Shown here: positions 17,206 to 24,964 of the stretch, piece by piece | Position numbering within the stretch: position 1 is the stretch's first letter | Layout of the letters: each line of letters starts with the position of its first letter | NCBI GenBank assembly: GCA_020161435.1 | Contig: JAIUNV010000003.1 | Span: forward strand, 186,001-250,000 | Source of the DNA: Bacteroidota bacterium | GTDB lineage: Bacteria > Bacteroidota > Bacteroidia > Chitinophagales > Chitinophagaceae | Length of the DNA: 64,000 bases | Direction: 5' to 3' | Notes under the pieces: model-generated | Seen by the model: the letters and a program-made list of their open reading frames with translations, nothing else | Told to the model about the DNA's origin: nothing | Database searches by the model: none | Position numbers and translations under genes: made by a program

Positions 17206-18123
17206 ATGAAACTGACACTTGGTTTTTCTCCCTGTCCCAACGACACCTTCATTTTTGATGCACTGGTCAACAACAAAATTGACAGCAGCGATCTGGAATT
17301 TGAAGTAGTGCTGGAAGACGTACAAACGCTGAACCAATGGGCGAAAGCAGGCAAGCTCGACATCAGCAAAATCAGCTACGGCGTTACACCAAAAATTACG
17401 GACACTTATGTAGTGCTGAATAGTGGCGGCGCATTGGGCAAAGGCGTAGGACCATTGCTAATTTCGAAGAACGAAGTACGAGGTACGAAGGATGAATACA
17501 ATTGGCAGGAAATACAAGCGTTGGTGAATGCATCCACCATTGCTGTACCCGGCGAAGACACTACTGCGCATTTCTTGTTTTCGCAGGCTTTTCCAAATGC
17601 AAAGAACAAGGTGTTCATGCGCTTCGATGAAATAGAAAATTGGGTGTTGAATAATGGAAGTGATTTAAAAGCTTCAGCCGATTCACAAAGCCCGCCCTTT
17701 AGGGAGGGTTTGGGAGGGTTTGATATGGGTGTCATCATTCACGAAAACAGATTTACGTACCAGGAAAAAGGCTTGCACAAAATCATCGACCTCGGCGATT
17801 ATTGGGAGCAAACCACGGGCAATCCTATTCCACTGGGTGGCATTGTGATGAAAAGAAGTTTTGATGCAGCCCTCATTCAACGTGTAGATGCATTGATACA
17901 CGAAAGCCTGCAGTATGCATTTGCCCACTACCCTGCTGTAACTGACTATGTACGTTGTCATGCACAGGAAATGAGTGAGGATGTAATGCGTCAACACATC
18001 AATTTGTATGTGAATGATTACTCACTTAACCTGGGCGATGCAGGTAAGGCAGCGGTATTACAAATGATGGAAACCTTGGGTAAGAAAGCTTATCCACCAC
18101 AAACGGTTTTTGCGCAGCCCTGA
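17206..18123 (+). CDS. mqnD: 1,4-dihydroxy-6-naphthoate synthase with two small insertions
   Basis: MqnD converts cyclic dehypoxanthine futalosine to 1,4-dihydroxy-6-naphthoate, the naphthalene ring of menaquinone. The fold is a periplasmic-binding-protein-like two-lobed structure. GFSPCPNDTFIFDAL (6-20), SKISYGV, AVPGEDTTAHFLF (113-125) and VIIHENRFTYQEKGL (176-190) are diagnostic. At 305 residues it is longer than the usual 270-285. The excess maps to two stretches. Residues about 88-97 are encoded by three imperfect 7-nt repeats. Residues about 150-172 contain SPPFREGLGGF, encoded by a palindromic intergenic-type repeat. Both keep the frame and lie between conserved motifs, so the enzyme may still work. 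Confidence 0.9.
   Translation: MKLTLGFSPCPNDTFIFDALVNNKIDSSDLEFEVVLEDVQTLNQWAKAGKLDISKISYGVTPKITDTYVVLNSGGALGKGVGPLLISKNEVRGTKDEYNWQEIQALVNASTIAVPGEDTTAHFLFSQAFPNAKNKVFMRFDEIENWVLNNGSDLKASADSQSPPFREGLGGFDMGVIIHENRFTYQEKGLHKIIDLGDYWEQTTGNPIPLGGIVMKRSFDAALIQRVDALIHESLQYAFAHYPAVTDYVRCHAQEMSEDVMRQHINLYVNDYSLNLGDAGKAAVLQMMETLGKKAYPPQTVFAQP
17471..17491 (+). repeat. Triple heptanucleotide repeat inside mqnD
   Basis: Three consecutive 7-nt units (acgaagt, acgaggt, acgaagg) total 21 nt, so the reading frame is preserved. They encode a hydrophilic segment absent from typical MqnD proteins. Confidence 0.6.
17691..17721 (+). repeat. Palindromic repeat inserted in frame in mqnD
   Basis: cccgccc-ttta-gggaggg (17691-17708) forms a hairpin with one mismatch, followed by tttgggagggttt. 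A similar hairpin plus G-rich tail occurs between genes at 35059-35088 (ctctccct-ct-agggagag, then caggggtgaggg). In mqnD it is read as SPPFREGLGGF. Confidence 0.55.
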
Positions 18124-18124
18124 G

Positions 18125-18154
18125 TTTTGCTTCGCGTTGATGGTTGTACATTTG
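18125..18154 (+). promoter_or_regulatory. Promoter of the MFS gene
   Basis: TTTTG (18125-18129) and TACATTTG (18147-18154, exact TAnnTTTG) are 17 nt apart, starting just after the mqnD stop. The MFS start follows 55 nt later. Confidence 0.6.
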
Positions 18155-18209
18155 CAACGCATTATTTCTACAACATTGCCCGCCATTACACCACCATACA
18201 ATTCGTAGA

Positions 18210-19364
18210 ATGGAAGCCAATGTAGCCAGTCCTTTATCGCCACGAAGCCACTGCATTGCTGTGGCTGTATTTTTTTTCACCGCAGGATTTACGTTTGCCA
18301 GTTGGGCCAGCCGCATACCACAAGTGCAGGCAAAGCTGCAACTGAACGAAGCCCAACTGGGTAGCGTGTTGCTGGCATTGCCGTTTGGTTTGTTGGTGAG
18401 CTCCTTCATTTCGGGTGCCATGGTTACCAAATTTGGCAGCCGCAATGTGCTGCGCATAGCCGCGTTTGCGTACCCTACTATTTTATTGTCTATTGGTTTT
18501 ACGGAAGCAATATGGCAATTGGTGGTTGCCTTGTTTTTCTTTGGCTTGTCGGGCAATATGATGAATGTATCGGTAAACACACAAGCCGTGGTCGTTGAAA
18601 AATTGTATGGCCGCACCATCATGGCCTCCTTTCATGGCATTTGGAGTTTGGCCGGTTTTAGCGGTGCCGCAGTAGGTGCATTGCTCATGGGATTGCAGCT
18701 GCTTACCTGGCAACACTTCGCCATTATTGCCGCCACAGTGTACACACTCACGTTCATTTTTTTATCGAGAACCATTCCTACTACTGCTGCAAAAAAATCG
18801 CAATCTGCATTTGCATTGCCCAACAAACAAATTCTCAAACTCGGTGCCATTGCATTTGCCTGTTTGCTTTGCGAAGGCGCCATGTTCGACTGGAGTGGTG
18901 TGTATTTCAAAAAGGCCGTGCAAGTACCTGCTTCTTTAACGGGCTTGGGTTATGCAGCATTTATGGGATGCATGGCCACCGGCAGATTTATGGCCGATAA
19001 AGTGGTGATGCGGGTTGGCTCCCGTCTTATGCTGCGGGGTGCCGGTTGTTTAATTGCCACCGGCTTAATGACAGCCGTATTGTTTCCCACCATAGTAGCA
19101 GCCACCATTGGATTTATGCTGGTGGGTTTTGGTGTAAGCAGCGTGGTGCCACTGGTGTACAGCCAGGCAGGTCGTAGTACTACTTTACAACCCGGACAAG
19201 CCTTGGCCATGGTCTCTACATTTGGCTATGCCGGCTTTTTATCGGGCCCGCCCATTATTGGTTTTGTAGCCGAAGCCACCAACCTGCGCTGGAGCTTTGC
19301 CATGGTCGCATTGGTAGGACTGAGCACCAGTATTTTGGCGGGTGCATTGCCGAAGAAAAAGTAG
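18210..19364 (+). CDS. MFS transporter, YbjJ-like
   Basis: A 384-residue, roughly 12-helix permease of the inner membrane. The first helix region FTFASWASRIPQVQAKL resembles the YbjJ/FucP-side of the major facilitator superfamily. The GRTIMASFHGIWSLAGFSGAAVGALL segment in the first half and FMADKVVMRVGSRLMLRG in the second half match the cytoplasmic loop motifs. The substrate is not predictable. The frame opens at a TTG (18144), but the start is placed at ATG 18210 (MEANVASPL), downstream of a good promoter. It runs convergent to the TonB-domain gene with an 8-nt gap and no visible terminator hairpin. Confidence 0.82.
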   Translation: MEANVASPLSPRSHCIAVAVFFFTAGFTFASWASRIPQVQAKLQLNEAQLGSVLLALPFGLLVSSFISGAMVTKFGSRNVLRIAAFAYPTILLSIGFTEAIWQLVVALFFFGLSGNMMNVSVNTQAVVVEKLYGRTIMASFHGIWSLAGFSGAAVGALLMGLQLLTWQHFAIIAATVYTLTFIFLSRTIPTTAAKKSQSAFALPNKQILKLGAIAFACLLCEGAMFDWSGVYFKKAVQVPASLTGLGYAAFMGCMATGRFMADKVVMRVGSRLMLRGAGCLIATGLMTAVLFPTIVAATIGFMLVGFGVSSVVPLVYSQAGRSTTLQPGQALAMVSTFGYAGFLSGPPIIGFVAEATNLRWSFAMVALVGLSTSILAGALPKKK

Positions 19365-19372
19365 CTGCCATT

Positions 19373-19780
19373 TCATCGTACCAAAAAGTAAATACGTATG
19401 GCCTCTTTCATTTCCACTGGTTTGCCTGCAATAGAGCCGGGCTTCCATGCAGGCATTTTTTGAAAAGCATTGACTACCCTTTGAGCCAGTCTTTCATGCT
19501 TGTACCCTTCTGCTTTTATCGCTACAATTTTTCCTGAAGTACCCACGGTGAAGGTGATTCTAACAGTATCTGTGATGTCATTTTTGTACGCCCACTTTGG
19601 GTACTTTATTGCATTGTGTAAATACTGATGGATAGCACTAATACCACCGGGAAATTCCGGATAGGTTTCATCACAGTTGGGTATAATCAAGTCTTCTTTA
19701 TACTCAAACTGTGCAAGTAATTTATTACAAGAGAGAAGTAATAGTACTATGAAGTATTTACTGATTTGCATTGTCATCAT
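19373..19780 (-). CDS. Small secreted TonB C-terminal domain protein
   Basis: A 135-residue protein: signal peptide or lipoprotein-like leader (ISKYFIVLLLLSC), then a TonB_C domain. The diagnostic pieces are PEFPGG near residue 43, AIKYPKWAYKNDI, VRITFTVGTSGKIVAIK and the terminal MPAWKPGSIAGKPVEM. Full TonB has an N-terminal membrane anchor and a Pro-rich spacer that are missing here, so this is a free-standing C-terminal domain. Such proteins are frequent in Bacteroidota and are not proven to energise receptors. Three Met codons (19780, 19777, 19771) are possible starts. It stands alone between the MFS gene and the photolyase. Confidence 0.75.
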   Translation of the reverse strand: MMTMQISKYFIVLLLLSCNKLLAQFEYKEDLIIPNCDETYPEFPGGISAIHQYLHNAIKYPKWAYKNDITDTVRITFTVGTSGKIVAIKAEGYKHERLAQRVVNAFQKMPAWKPGSIAGKPVEMKEAIRIYFLVR

Positions 19781-19879
19781 TTGCTATGATGACAATGATG
19801 ATTCATTTGCACAATGTGCAGTTGAAAGTTTCTGCAAAAAGATGCACTTAACTTATCGTCAAGTCATCTACAGCTTCCT

Positions 19880-21184
19880 TTACCCCAACGCTTGCTTGTA
19901 CACTTCCAGCACCCGTTTGCGGGCCATTTCATGATTCACAATGGGCGGCACATACTTCGTCAGGCTTTCAAATTCGGGTACCCATTTGCGAACGTATTTC
20001 AATTGCGGGTCAAACTTTTGTGTTTGCAGGCTGGGGTTAAACACCCGGAAATAAGGCGCTGCATCGCAGCCGCTGCTGGCAGCCCATTGCCAGCCACCGT
20101 TGTTGGCCGCCAAGTCAAAGTCGAGTAGTTTTTGTGCAAAATAAGCTTCGCCCCAGCGCCAGTCGATGAGCAAATGTTTGGTGAGGAAAGAAGCCACAAT
20201 CATACGAACACGGTTGTGCATAAATCCAGTCTCGTTGAGTTCCCGCATGCCGGCATCTACAATGGGATAGCCGGTATTGCCTTCGCACCACGCTTTAAAT
20301 TCCGCTTCATTATTCCGCCACTGAATCAAATCGTATTGCGGTTTAAATGCTTGTCCTTTGCCCACCTGTGGAAAATGCCAGAGTATCATGTGGTAAAAAT
20401 CCCGCCAGATGAGTTCGTTCAAAAATCCTTCGCTGAGTGGCTGCGCATAAGCAGCCAGTTTGCGCATGCTGAGCGTACCAAAACGCAGGTGTACACCCAG
20501 TCGAGATGTGCCTTCAATCGCCGGAATATCCCGCTGGTCTTTGTATTTTTTTATCAGTTCCGCTTTCAGCAACCGTGCAGGAAAAGGTTTGTCTACCTGC
20601 TGAAAACCCATGCTCTCCAAACTGGGAATTGGTTTTACATCCTGTTGTAAAAACGCTGCGAAATACTTTTCTGTAGGATAGGCTTTCAGATAAAAAGCAT
20701 TGAGCTTGGCTTTCCATTTTTTGCTGTAAGGAGTAAACACCGTGTAGGGTTTGCCATCATCTTTCAGCACTTCGCCTTTCTCAAAAATCACCTGGTCTTT
20801 GTAGGTATGAAAGCCGATGTTGTTAGCCGCCAGCATTTGTTGCACGGCAGCATCCCGCTCCAATGCGTAGGGTTCATAGTCGTGATTGGTAAACACATTT
20901 GCTACCGGATAGTCCTTCAGAATTTGTGGCCACACGGCATCAGCAAAACCATAATACACATGCATTGTGCTGCCCATAGCTTGCAGCTGCTGTTGCATAT
21001 CCTGCAAAGCCGCATGAATAAATTCTACTCTTCTGTCGGCCTTGTCTTCCAGCTTATCCAAAATATGCCTGTCGAAAATAAACACCGGCACCACCGGCAA
21101 GCCGGCCTTGAGTGCATGGTACAAAGCAGCGTTGTCGGTCAGGCGCAAGTCACGGCGAAACCACATGATATTGACAGCAGACAT
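19880..21184 (-). CDS. Deoxyribodipyrimidine photolyase / cryptochrome family
   Basis: A 434-residue flavoprotein that reverts UV-induced cyclobutane pyrimidine dimers using blue light. It begins MSAVNIMWFRRDLRL with the antenna-binding alpha/beta domain (1-130). The FAD-binding helical domain shows GTSRLGVHLRFG, WRDFYHMILWHFP, GYPIVDAGMRELNETGFMHNRVRM and LAANNGGWQWAASSGCDAAPYFRVFNP, the standard class I signature set. The frame is open further upstream, but homologous sequence begins at ATG 21184. The length fits class I CPD photolyases; a (6-4) or cryptochrome role is less likely but not excluded. Confidence 0.92.
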   Translation of the reverse strand: MSAVNIMWFRRDLRLTDNAALYHALKAGLPVVPVFIFDRHILDKLEDKADRRVEFIHAALQDMQQQLQAMGSTMHVYYGFADAVWPQILKDYPVANVFTNHDYEPYALERDAAVQQMLAANNIGFHTYKDQVIFEKGEVLKDDGKPYTVFTPYSKKWKAKLNAFYLKAYPTEKYFAAFLQQDVKPIPSLESMGFQQVDKPFPARLLKAELIKKYKDQRDIPAIEGTSRLGVHLRFGTLSMRKLAAYAQPLSEGFLNELIWRDFYHMILWHFPQVGKGQAFKPQYDLIQWRNNEAEFKAWCEGNTGYPIVDAGMRELNETGFMHNRVRMIVASFLTKHLLIDWRWGEAYFAQKLLDFDLAANNGGWQWAASSGCDAAPYFRVFNPSLQTQKFDPQLKYVRKWVPEFESLTKYVPPIVNHEMARKRVLEVYKQALG

Positions 21185-21233
21185 ATTGATGCGATTAGGT
21201 TGTGTGCAATAAACAAGCACCCCTGCAAATAGT

Positions 21234-22073
21234 TTATTGCCACAAGGGTTGCAGCAATTGAGCATGTATTTTGGCCGCCCATTTGCTACCGTATGATTGG
21301 TTGCCAATGCGCTGCACCCATTTCAAACCGTAAATGGCGTTGGTCAAAAACACTTCGTCGGCAGCCATTAGCCGTTCCTCAGTTATTGTCGATTCAATGG
21401 TAGAAAAGCCTTTGCTGGCAAGCTTTTCCAGCAAGTACCTGCGTACGGTACCACTTACCGGGCCTTCGGTTAATGCAGGCGTTACCAATGTGTCGCCTTC
21501 CACCAACCAGAGGTTGGCAATGCTGCTATCCGCTACTCGTCCATGCTGATTGAGCACCAACATATCGTTGCAATGCTGTGCTTTTGCAGCTATGGCAGCC
21601 ATGGCATAGAGCAGGTAATTGTTGCTTTTAATGTTGGCCAAAGTATCGCAGGCTTTGTGGCCGTCCCGGTAAATGTCGAGCACCAAACCGTTGCTGTTGA
21701 GCTGATTGTTTTCTTCATTCAATGGCCAGGATTGAATGAGCAGATTGGGGCGCATGTTCGATGGATCGTACAAGCCGCTATCGCCCCGAAAAACCGTTAC
21801 CCGAATGCGGGCCAAAGTTTGATGCTGGTTTTTTGCTGCCAGTTCTTCTATGCGCTGTATGATATACGTTGGTGTAAAATAGGATGGGCAATCGAAATAC
21901 AATTGCGCCAAGGATGCAAACAAACGCCCGGTGTGGTACTGCGGCTGCAACACTTTACCATGCATGAGTTTGATGGTTTCAAAACAACCATCGCCATACC
22001 GAAAGGAGCGGTTATTGACAGATACCGTTGCCTTTTGCTCGTTGATAAAATGTCCGTTGAGATAGACTAACAT
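21234..22073 (-). CDS. PLP-dependent class IV aminotransferase, PabC/ilvE-like
   Basis: A 279-residue fold-type IV PLP enzyme. RSFRYGDGCFETIK (22-35) matches the N-terminal motif. The Schiff-base lysine is expected at Lys149 in LANIKSNNYLLYA, and SSIANLWLVEGDTLVTP carries the glycerophosphate-contact region. The residues around the lysine and the short length favour 4-amino-4-deoxychorismate lyase (folate pathway) over branched-chain aminotransferase, but the two are hard to separate by eye. ATG 22073 is chosen because homology begins at MLVYLNG. A TACTTTG box on the minus strand near 22110 is a plausible promoter. It ends 50 nt upstream of the photolyase start. Confidence 0.8.
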   Translation of the reverse strand: MLVYLNGHFINEQKATVSVNNRSFRYGDGCFETIKLMHGKVLQPQYHTGRLFASLAQLYFDCPSYFTPTYIIQRIEELAAKNQHQTLARIRVTVFRGDSGLYDPSNMRPNLLIQSWPLNEENNQLNSNGLVLDIYRDGHKACDTLANIKSNNYLLYAMAAIAAKAQHCNDMLVLNQHGRVADSSIANLWLVEGDTLVTPALTEGPVSGTVRRYLLEKLASKGFSTIESTITEERLMAADEVFLTNAIYGLKWVQRIGNQSYGSKWAAKIHAQLLQPLWQ

Positions 22074-22151
22074 AATGGAGGTTGTACTTGCTTGTGTAGA
22101 CTGCAAAGTACAACTGTATCAGTAATCTAACGGGTAGGGAAAAAAGCTGCA

Positions 22152-22805
22152 TTAAAGGTTCATGACCGGGATATCACCTTCTACTACGAGGCGGCCTTCA
22201 GTTTTGGCTTGTACTTCTGCTACGGTTACACCCGGCGCCAATTCCCGCAGCTCAAATCCACGTTCCGTTACATCAAACAATCCCAGCTCCGTTACAATTT
22301 TTTTGACACAACCTACACCAGTAATGGGCAAGGAACACTGCTTGAGCAGTTTGCTTTCACCTGCTTTGTTTACGTGTTGCATGGCCACAATGATGTTTTT
22401 GGCACTGGCTACCAAATCCATCGCCCCCCCCATGCCCTTCACCATTTTACCGGGTATTTTCCAGTTGGCAATATCACCGTTGTCGGCTACTTCCATGGCA
22501 CCTAGTACGGTGAGGTCTACTTTGCCGGCACGAATCATTCCAAAGCTCATAGCACTGTCGAAAAAAACAGAGCCCGGTACGGTGGTAATGGTTTGCTTGC
22601 CTGCATTAATCAGGTCGGGGTCTTCCTCTCCTTCAAATGGGAATGGGCCCATGCCCAGCAATCCGTTTTCACTTTGCAGCACAACGTTTACGCCTGCTGG
22701 AATATAGTTAGCCACCAATGTGGGAATGCCTATACCTAAGTTTACGTACATCCCATCACGCAGTTCCTGCGCAATACGCTTCGCTATTTGATTTTTATCA
22801 AGCAT
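22152..22805 (-). CDS. scoB: 3-oxoacid CoA-transferase subunit B
   Basis: The beta subunit of a succinyl-CoA:3-ketoacid (or acetoacetate) CoA-transferase, which moves CoA between carboxylic acids. The 217-residue protein starts with AKRIAQELRDGMYVNLGIGIPT. The catalytic glutamate lies in the QSENGLLGMGPFP motif (about residue 42), through which the enzyme forms a glutamyl-CoA intermediate. GAMEVADNGDIANWKIPGKMVKGMGGAMDLV is the subunit B signature. It lies about 100 nt downstream of subunit A, with a junk-type repeat between them. The preferred acid pair cannot be read from the sequence. Confidence 0.92.
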   Translation of the reverse strand: MLDKNQIAKRIAQELRDGMYVNLGIGIPTLVANYIPAGVNVVLQSENGLLGMGPFPFEGEEDPDLINAGKQTITTVPGSVFFDSAMSFGMIRAGKVDLTVLGAMEVADNGDIANWKIPGKMVKGMGGAMDLVASAKNIIVAMQHVNKAGESKLLKQCSLPITGVGCVKKIVTELGLFDVTERGFELRELAPGVTVAEVQAKTEGRLVVEGDIPVMNL

Positions 22806-22807
22806 GA

Positions 22808-22850
22808 TTCAATGTGCTAATGTGCTGATTTGAAAATGTGCCAATGGAAG
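22808..22850 (-). repeat. 'aatgtgctaatgtgctgatt' type intergenic repeat
   Basis: The gap between the CoA-transferase genes holds atgtgctaatgtgctgattt and then aaaatgtgccaatgg, a tandem of near-identical 9-10-nt words. No hairpin or coding potential is seen. Confidence 0.45.
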
Positions 22851-22903
22851 AGCAAGCATGATAATCTGATTCACTCAAAACAGGTTGCATAACTGTAAAT
22901 GAG

Positions 22904-23620
22904 TTATTCAGCATTCCGTTTACGAACAGTGCGTTGTTCGATGCGCTTTTCGTAATTAACCCCTTGGAAAATGCGGTGCACATAAATACCGGGTGTATGA
23001 ATGAAGTTGGGATCAAGTTCGCCAGCGGGCACCAGTTCTTCTACTTCTGCAATCGTAATTTTTCCCGCCATCGCCATCATGGGGTTGAAGTTGCGGGCCG
23101 TGTCTTTGTAAATGAGGTTGCCCTGTGTATCACCTTTCCATGCTTTTACAATGGCGAAGTCTGCTTCGAAAGCGTACTCCATCAGGTAGTCTTTTTCTTC
23201 ACCGTTAAACTCAAATCGACGCACTTCTTTTCCTTGTGCCACTTCAGTACCAACACCAGCCGGTGTAAAGATGGCTGGCATACCATAGCCAGCCGCCAAA
23301 CAGCGGGTAGCCAATGTTCCCTGCGGAATCAATTCTACTTCCAATTCGCCACTGAGCAGTTGGCGTTCGAATTCAGCATTCTCACCTACATAAGAGGAAA
23401 TCATTTTTTTTACCTGACGCTGTTGCAGCATCAGGCCGATACCGAAATCATCTACACCAGCGTTGTTGGAAATACAGGTGAGGCCGGTTACTTTTTTTGC
23501 CACCAGTGCAGCAATACTATTCTCGGGAATGCCACACAAACCAAAACCGCCCAGCATAAGGGTGGCACCATCTTGAATGTCGGCTACAGCAGCAGCCGCA
23601 TCGGTATATACTTTATTCAT
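22904..23620 (-). CDS. scoA: 3-oxoacid CoA-transferase subunit A
   Basis: The alpha subunit (238 residues) that pairs with the gene immediately downstream. [18 protein letters not shown] (near residue 20) is the family CoA-binding motif, [15 protein letters not shown] follows near residue 55, and [30 protein letters not shown] and [26 protein letters not shown] are typical of subunit A. The upstream in-frame Met (23692) would overlap the DUF4296 gene by 80 nt, so ATG 23620 is used, leaving an 8-nt overlap. Together the two subunits allow use of acetoacetate or related ketoacids, or the reverse reaction. Confidence 0.92.
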   Translation of the reverse strand: MNKVYTDAAAAVADIQDGATLMLGGFGLCGIPENSIAALVAKKVTGLTCISNNAGVDDFGIGLMLQQRQVKKMISSYVGENAEFERQLLSGELEVELIPQGTLATRCLAAGYGMPAIFTPAGVGTEVAQGKEVRRFEFNGEEKDYLMEYAFEADFAIVKAWKGDTQGNLIYKDTARNFNPMMAMAGKITIAEVEELVPAGELDPNFIHTPGIYVHRIFQGVNYEKRIEQRTVRKRNAE

Positions 23621-24032
23621 TGGCAGATCGTCTTTTCTTTTGAGGCGGAGGGGCAGGAGCTGCTGTATCAGTGGTGGTTTCTGCAGGAGCAAACAATAAC
23701 TCTCGCTGCTTGCTGCCGTAAGTATTCACCGAGTCCATCAAAACTCTGTACCGCATCGGATCGTTGCGGTAAATGTCCAATGTATAAAAGAAATCGTCGG
23801 CAGAAACTTTGTGAAGGGCAAATATTTTTGCATAAACTGCCTTGGTCGCACTGTCAGCGTTTCGGGCAGAATCTCTTACAAGATAGTAGGTGTGAAAAGC
23901 TTCCGCCTTGGAAAGATCCCACATCAACACTTTCATTTTTTGGCTATCCAATTCTGTGTGTGCCCCGGCATTGCATGCGGCCAAAATAATCGTTGCAAAA
24001 GCAAATATGAACCAAGTATTGCGGCGTATCAT
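23613..24032 (-). CDS. DUF4296 lipoprotein
   Basis: A 139-residue lipoprotein with signal [20 protein letters not shown] (acylated Cys at residue 20). The domain is helical: [18 protein letters not shown] near residue 37 and [22 protein letters not shown] near residue 70 fit the DUF4296 pattern of small Bacteroidota lipoproteins. The C-terminus is a Pro/Ala/Thr-rich tail ending in a basic KKRR segment. Function is unknown. It overlaps the next gene (scoA) by 8 nt and the PorD-like stop region by 4 nt, placing it inside a compact operon that runs from coaBC to scoB. Confidence 0.75.
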   Translation of the reverse strand: MIRRNTWFIFAFATIILAACNAGAHTELDSQKMKVLMWDLSKAEAFHTYYLVRDSARNADSATKAVYAKIFALHKVSADDFFYTLDIYRNDPMRYRVLMDSVNTYGSKQRELLFAPAETTTDTAAPAPPPQKKRRSANE

Positions 24033-24964
24033 TTCAGCTGATCTCTGTATTTTTTGGCGTTAGTTACATCTACTTTTTCCAACATTGCTACGGCTCTTTG
24101 CCGCTGATCGGGTGGCGCTTTTTTCAGTATTTCTATTATTTCATCGCTTTTGCTTTGCATAAAAAACTGCAATACCATAGTGTTTTGGTTGCTGGTATTG
24201 TAAGTATGCAACAGGTTTATCACGTTCATCATTTCATCTCTGGCACGGCGTTCGTCATCGTAAAAATAATCGAGGCTGTTTCTGTAATATTGATAGATAG
24301 CATCATGCATCAGCGTGTATCGTTCGTTCATTAAATTTTCGGCCAACCAGTATCGATTACGCAAACCATCAAACTGCGACCAACCATAGATTGAATTTCC
24401 TGAAGGCGCATTATTGACAATGAACAACGCTTTTTTAAAATAGGGCATGCCGCCTTTTATACTAAAGCTGTTGTAATCAACACCCAAAATCATATTAACG
24501 TAGTAAGCGAAAATAGCGGGCAAATTCACGGCCAATGGGTCGGAGCCGGATAGCCGGTTTTCATTGAACTCAACAGGCTGAAATTCTACATAGCGGAAAC
24601 GAATGTCGTTGTCTTGCCAGTTGATAAGTGGCGATTGATAACTGCTGTTGAATACCGGACGGGCCGCCTGAATGATGAGTGATGCAGTATATACGTTTTG
24701 CTCCACCATTTTATCAAGGTTCAACACGAAGTTGCATTCAATCCGTTCGTTTACTTTAAAATTATCCTCTGTCCATTTACGATTGTTCAGCAGGTTGTTC
24801 AGCTGTGTTTGCAGCGTATTAAAAATTCGTTTGTCTACCTGTGTGGTAATGCGGTTAGACAACACCGTTACTTTGGCACTTATTTCTTGTGCCTGTATGG
24901 TTTGCCAGCTAATGATCAGCATCAATGCAAACACGATATAGTAAAACGTTTTATGCTTTTTCAT
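24029..24964 (-). CDS. DUF4835 / PorD-like T9SS-associated protein
   Basis: A 311-residue exported protein, signal peptide MKKHKTFYYIVFALMLIISWQTIQA. It matches the DUF4835 pattern: ISAKVTVLSNRI near the mature N-terminus, FNTLQTQLNNLLNNRKW, IQAARPVFNSSYQSPLINWQDNDI and LAVNLPAIFAYYVNMILGVDYNSF. I recall this family being linked to type IX secretion under the name PorD; the mechanism is not known. In Bacteroidota it is commonly encoded next to coaBC, as here, where it overlaps the coaBC 3' end by 14 nt. A TTG at 24979 is an alternative start; ATG 24964 gives a standard signal peptide. Confidence 0.72.
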   Translation of the reverse strand: MKKHKTFYYIVFALMLIISWQTIQAQEISAKVTVLSNRITTQVDKRIFNTLQTQLNNLLNNRKWTEDNFKVNERIECNFVLNLDKMVEQNVYTASLIIQAARPVFNSSYQSPLINWQDNDIRFRYVEFQPVEFNENRLSGSDPLAVNLPAIFAYYVNMILGVDYNSFSIKGGMPYFKKALFIVNNAPSGNSIYGWSQFDGLRNRYWLAENLMNERYTLMHDAIYQYYRNSLDYFYDDERRARDEMMNVINLLHTYNTSNQNTMVLQFFMQSKSDEIIEILKKAPPDQRQRAVAMLEKVDVTNAKKYRDQLK

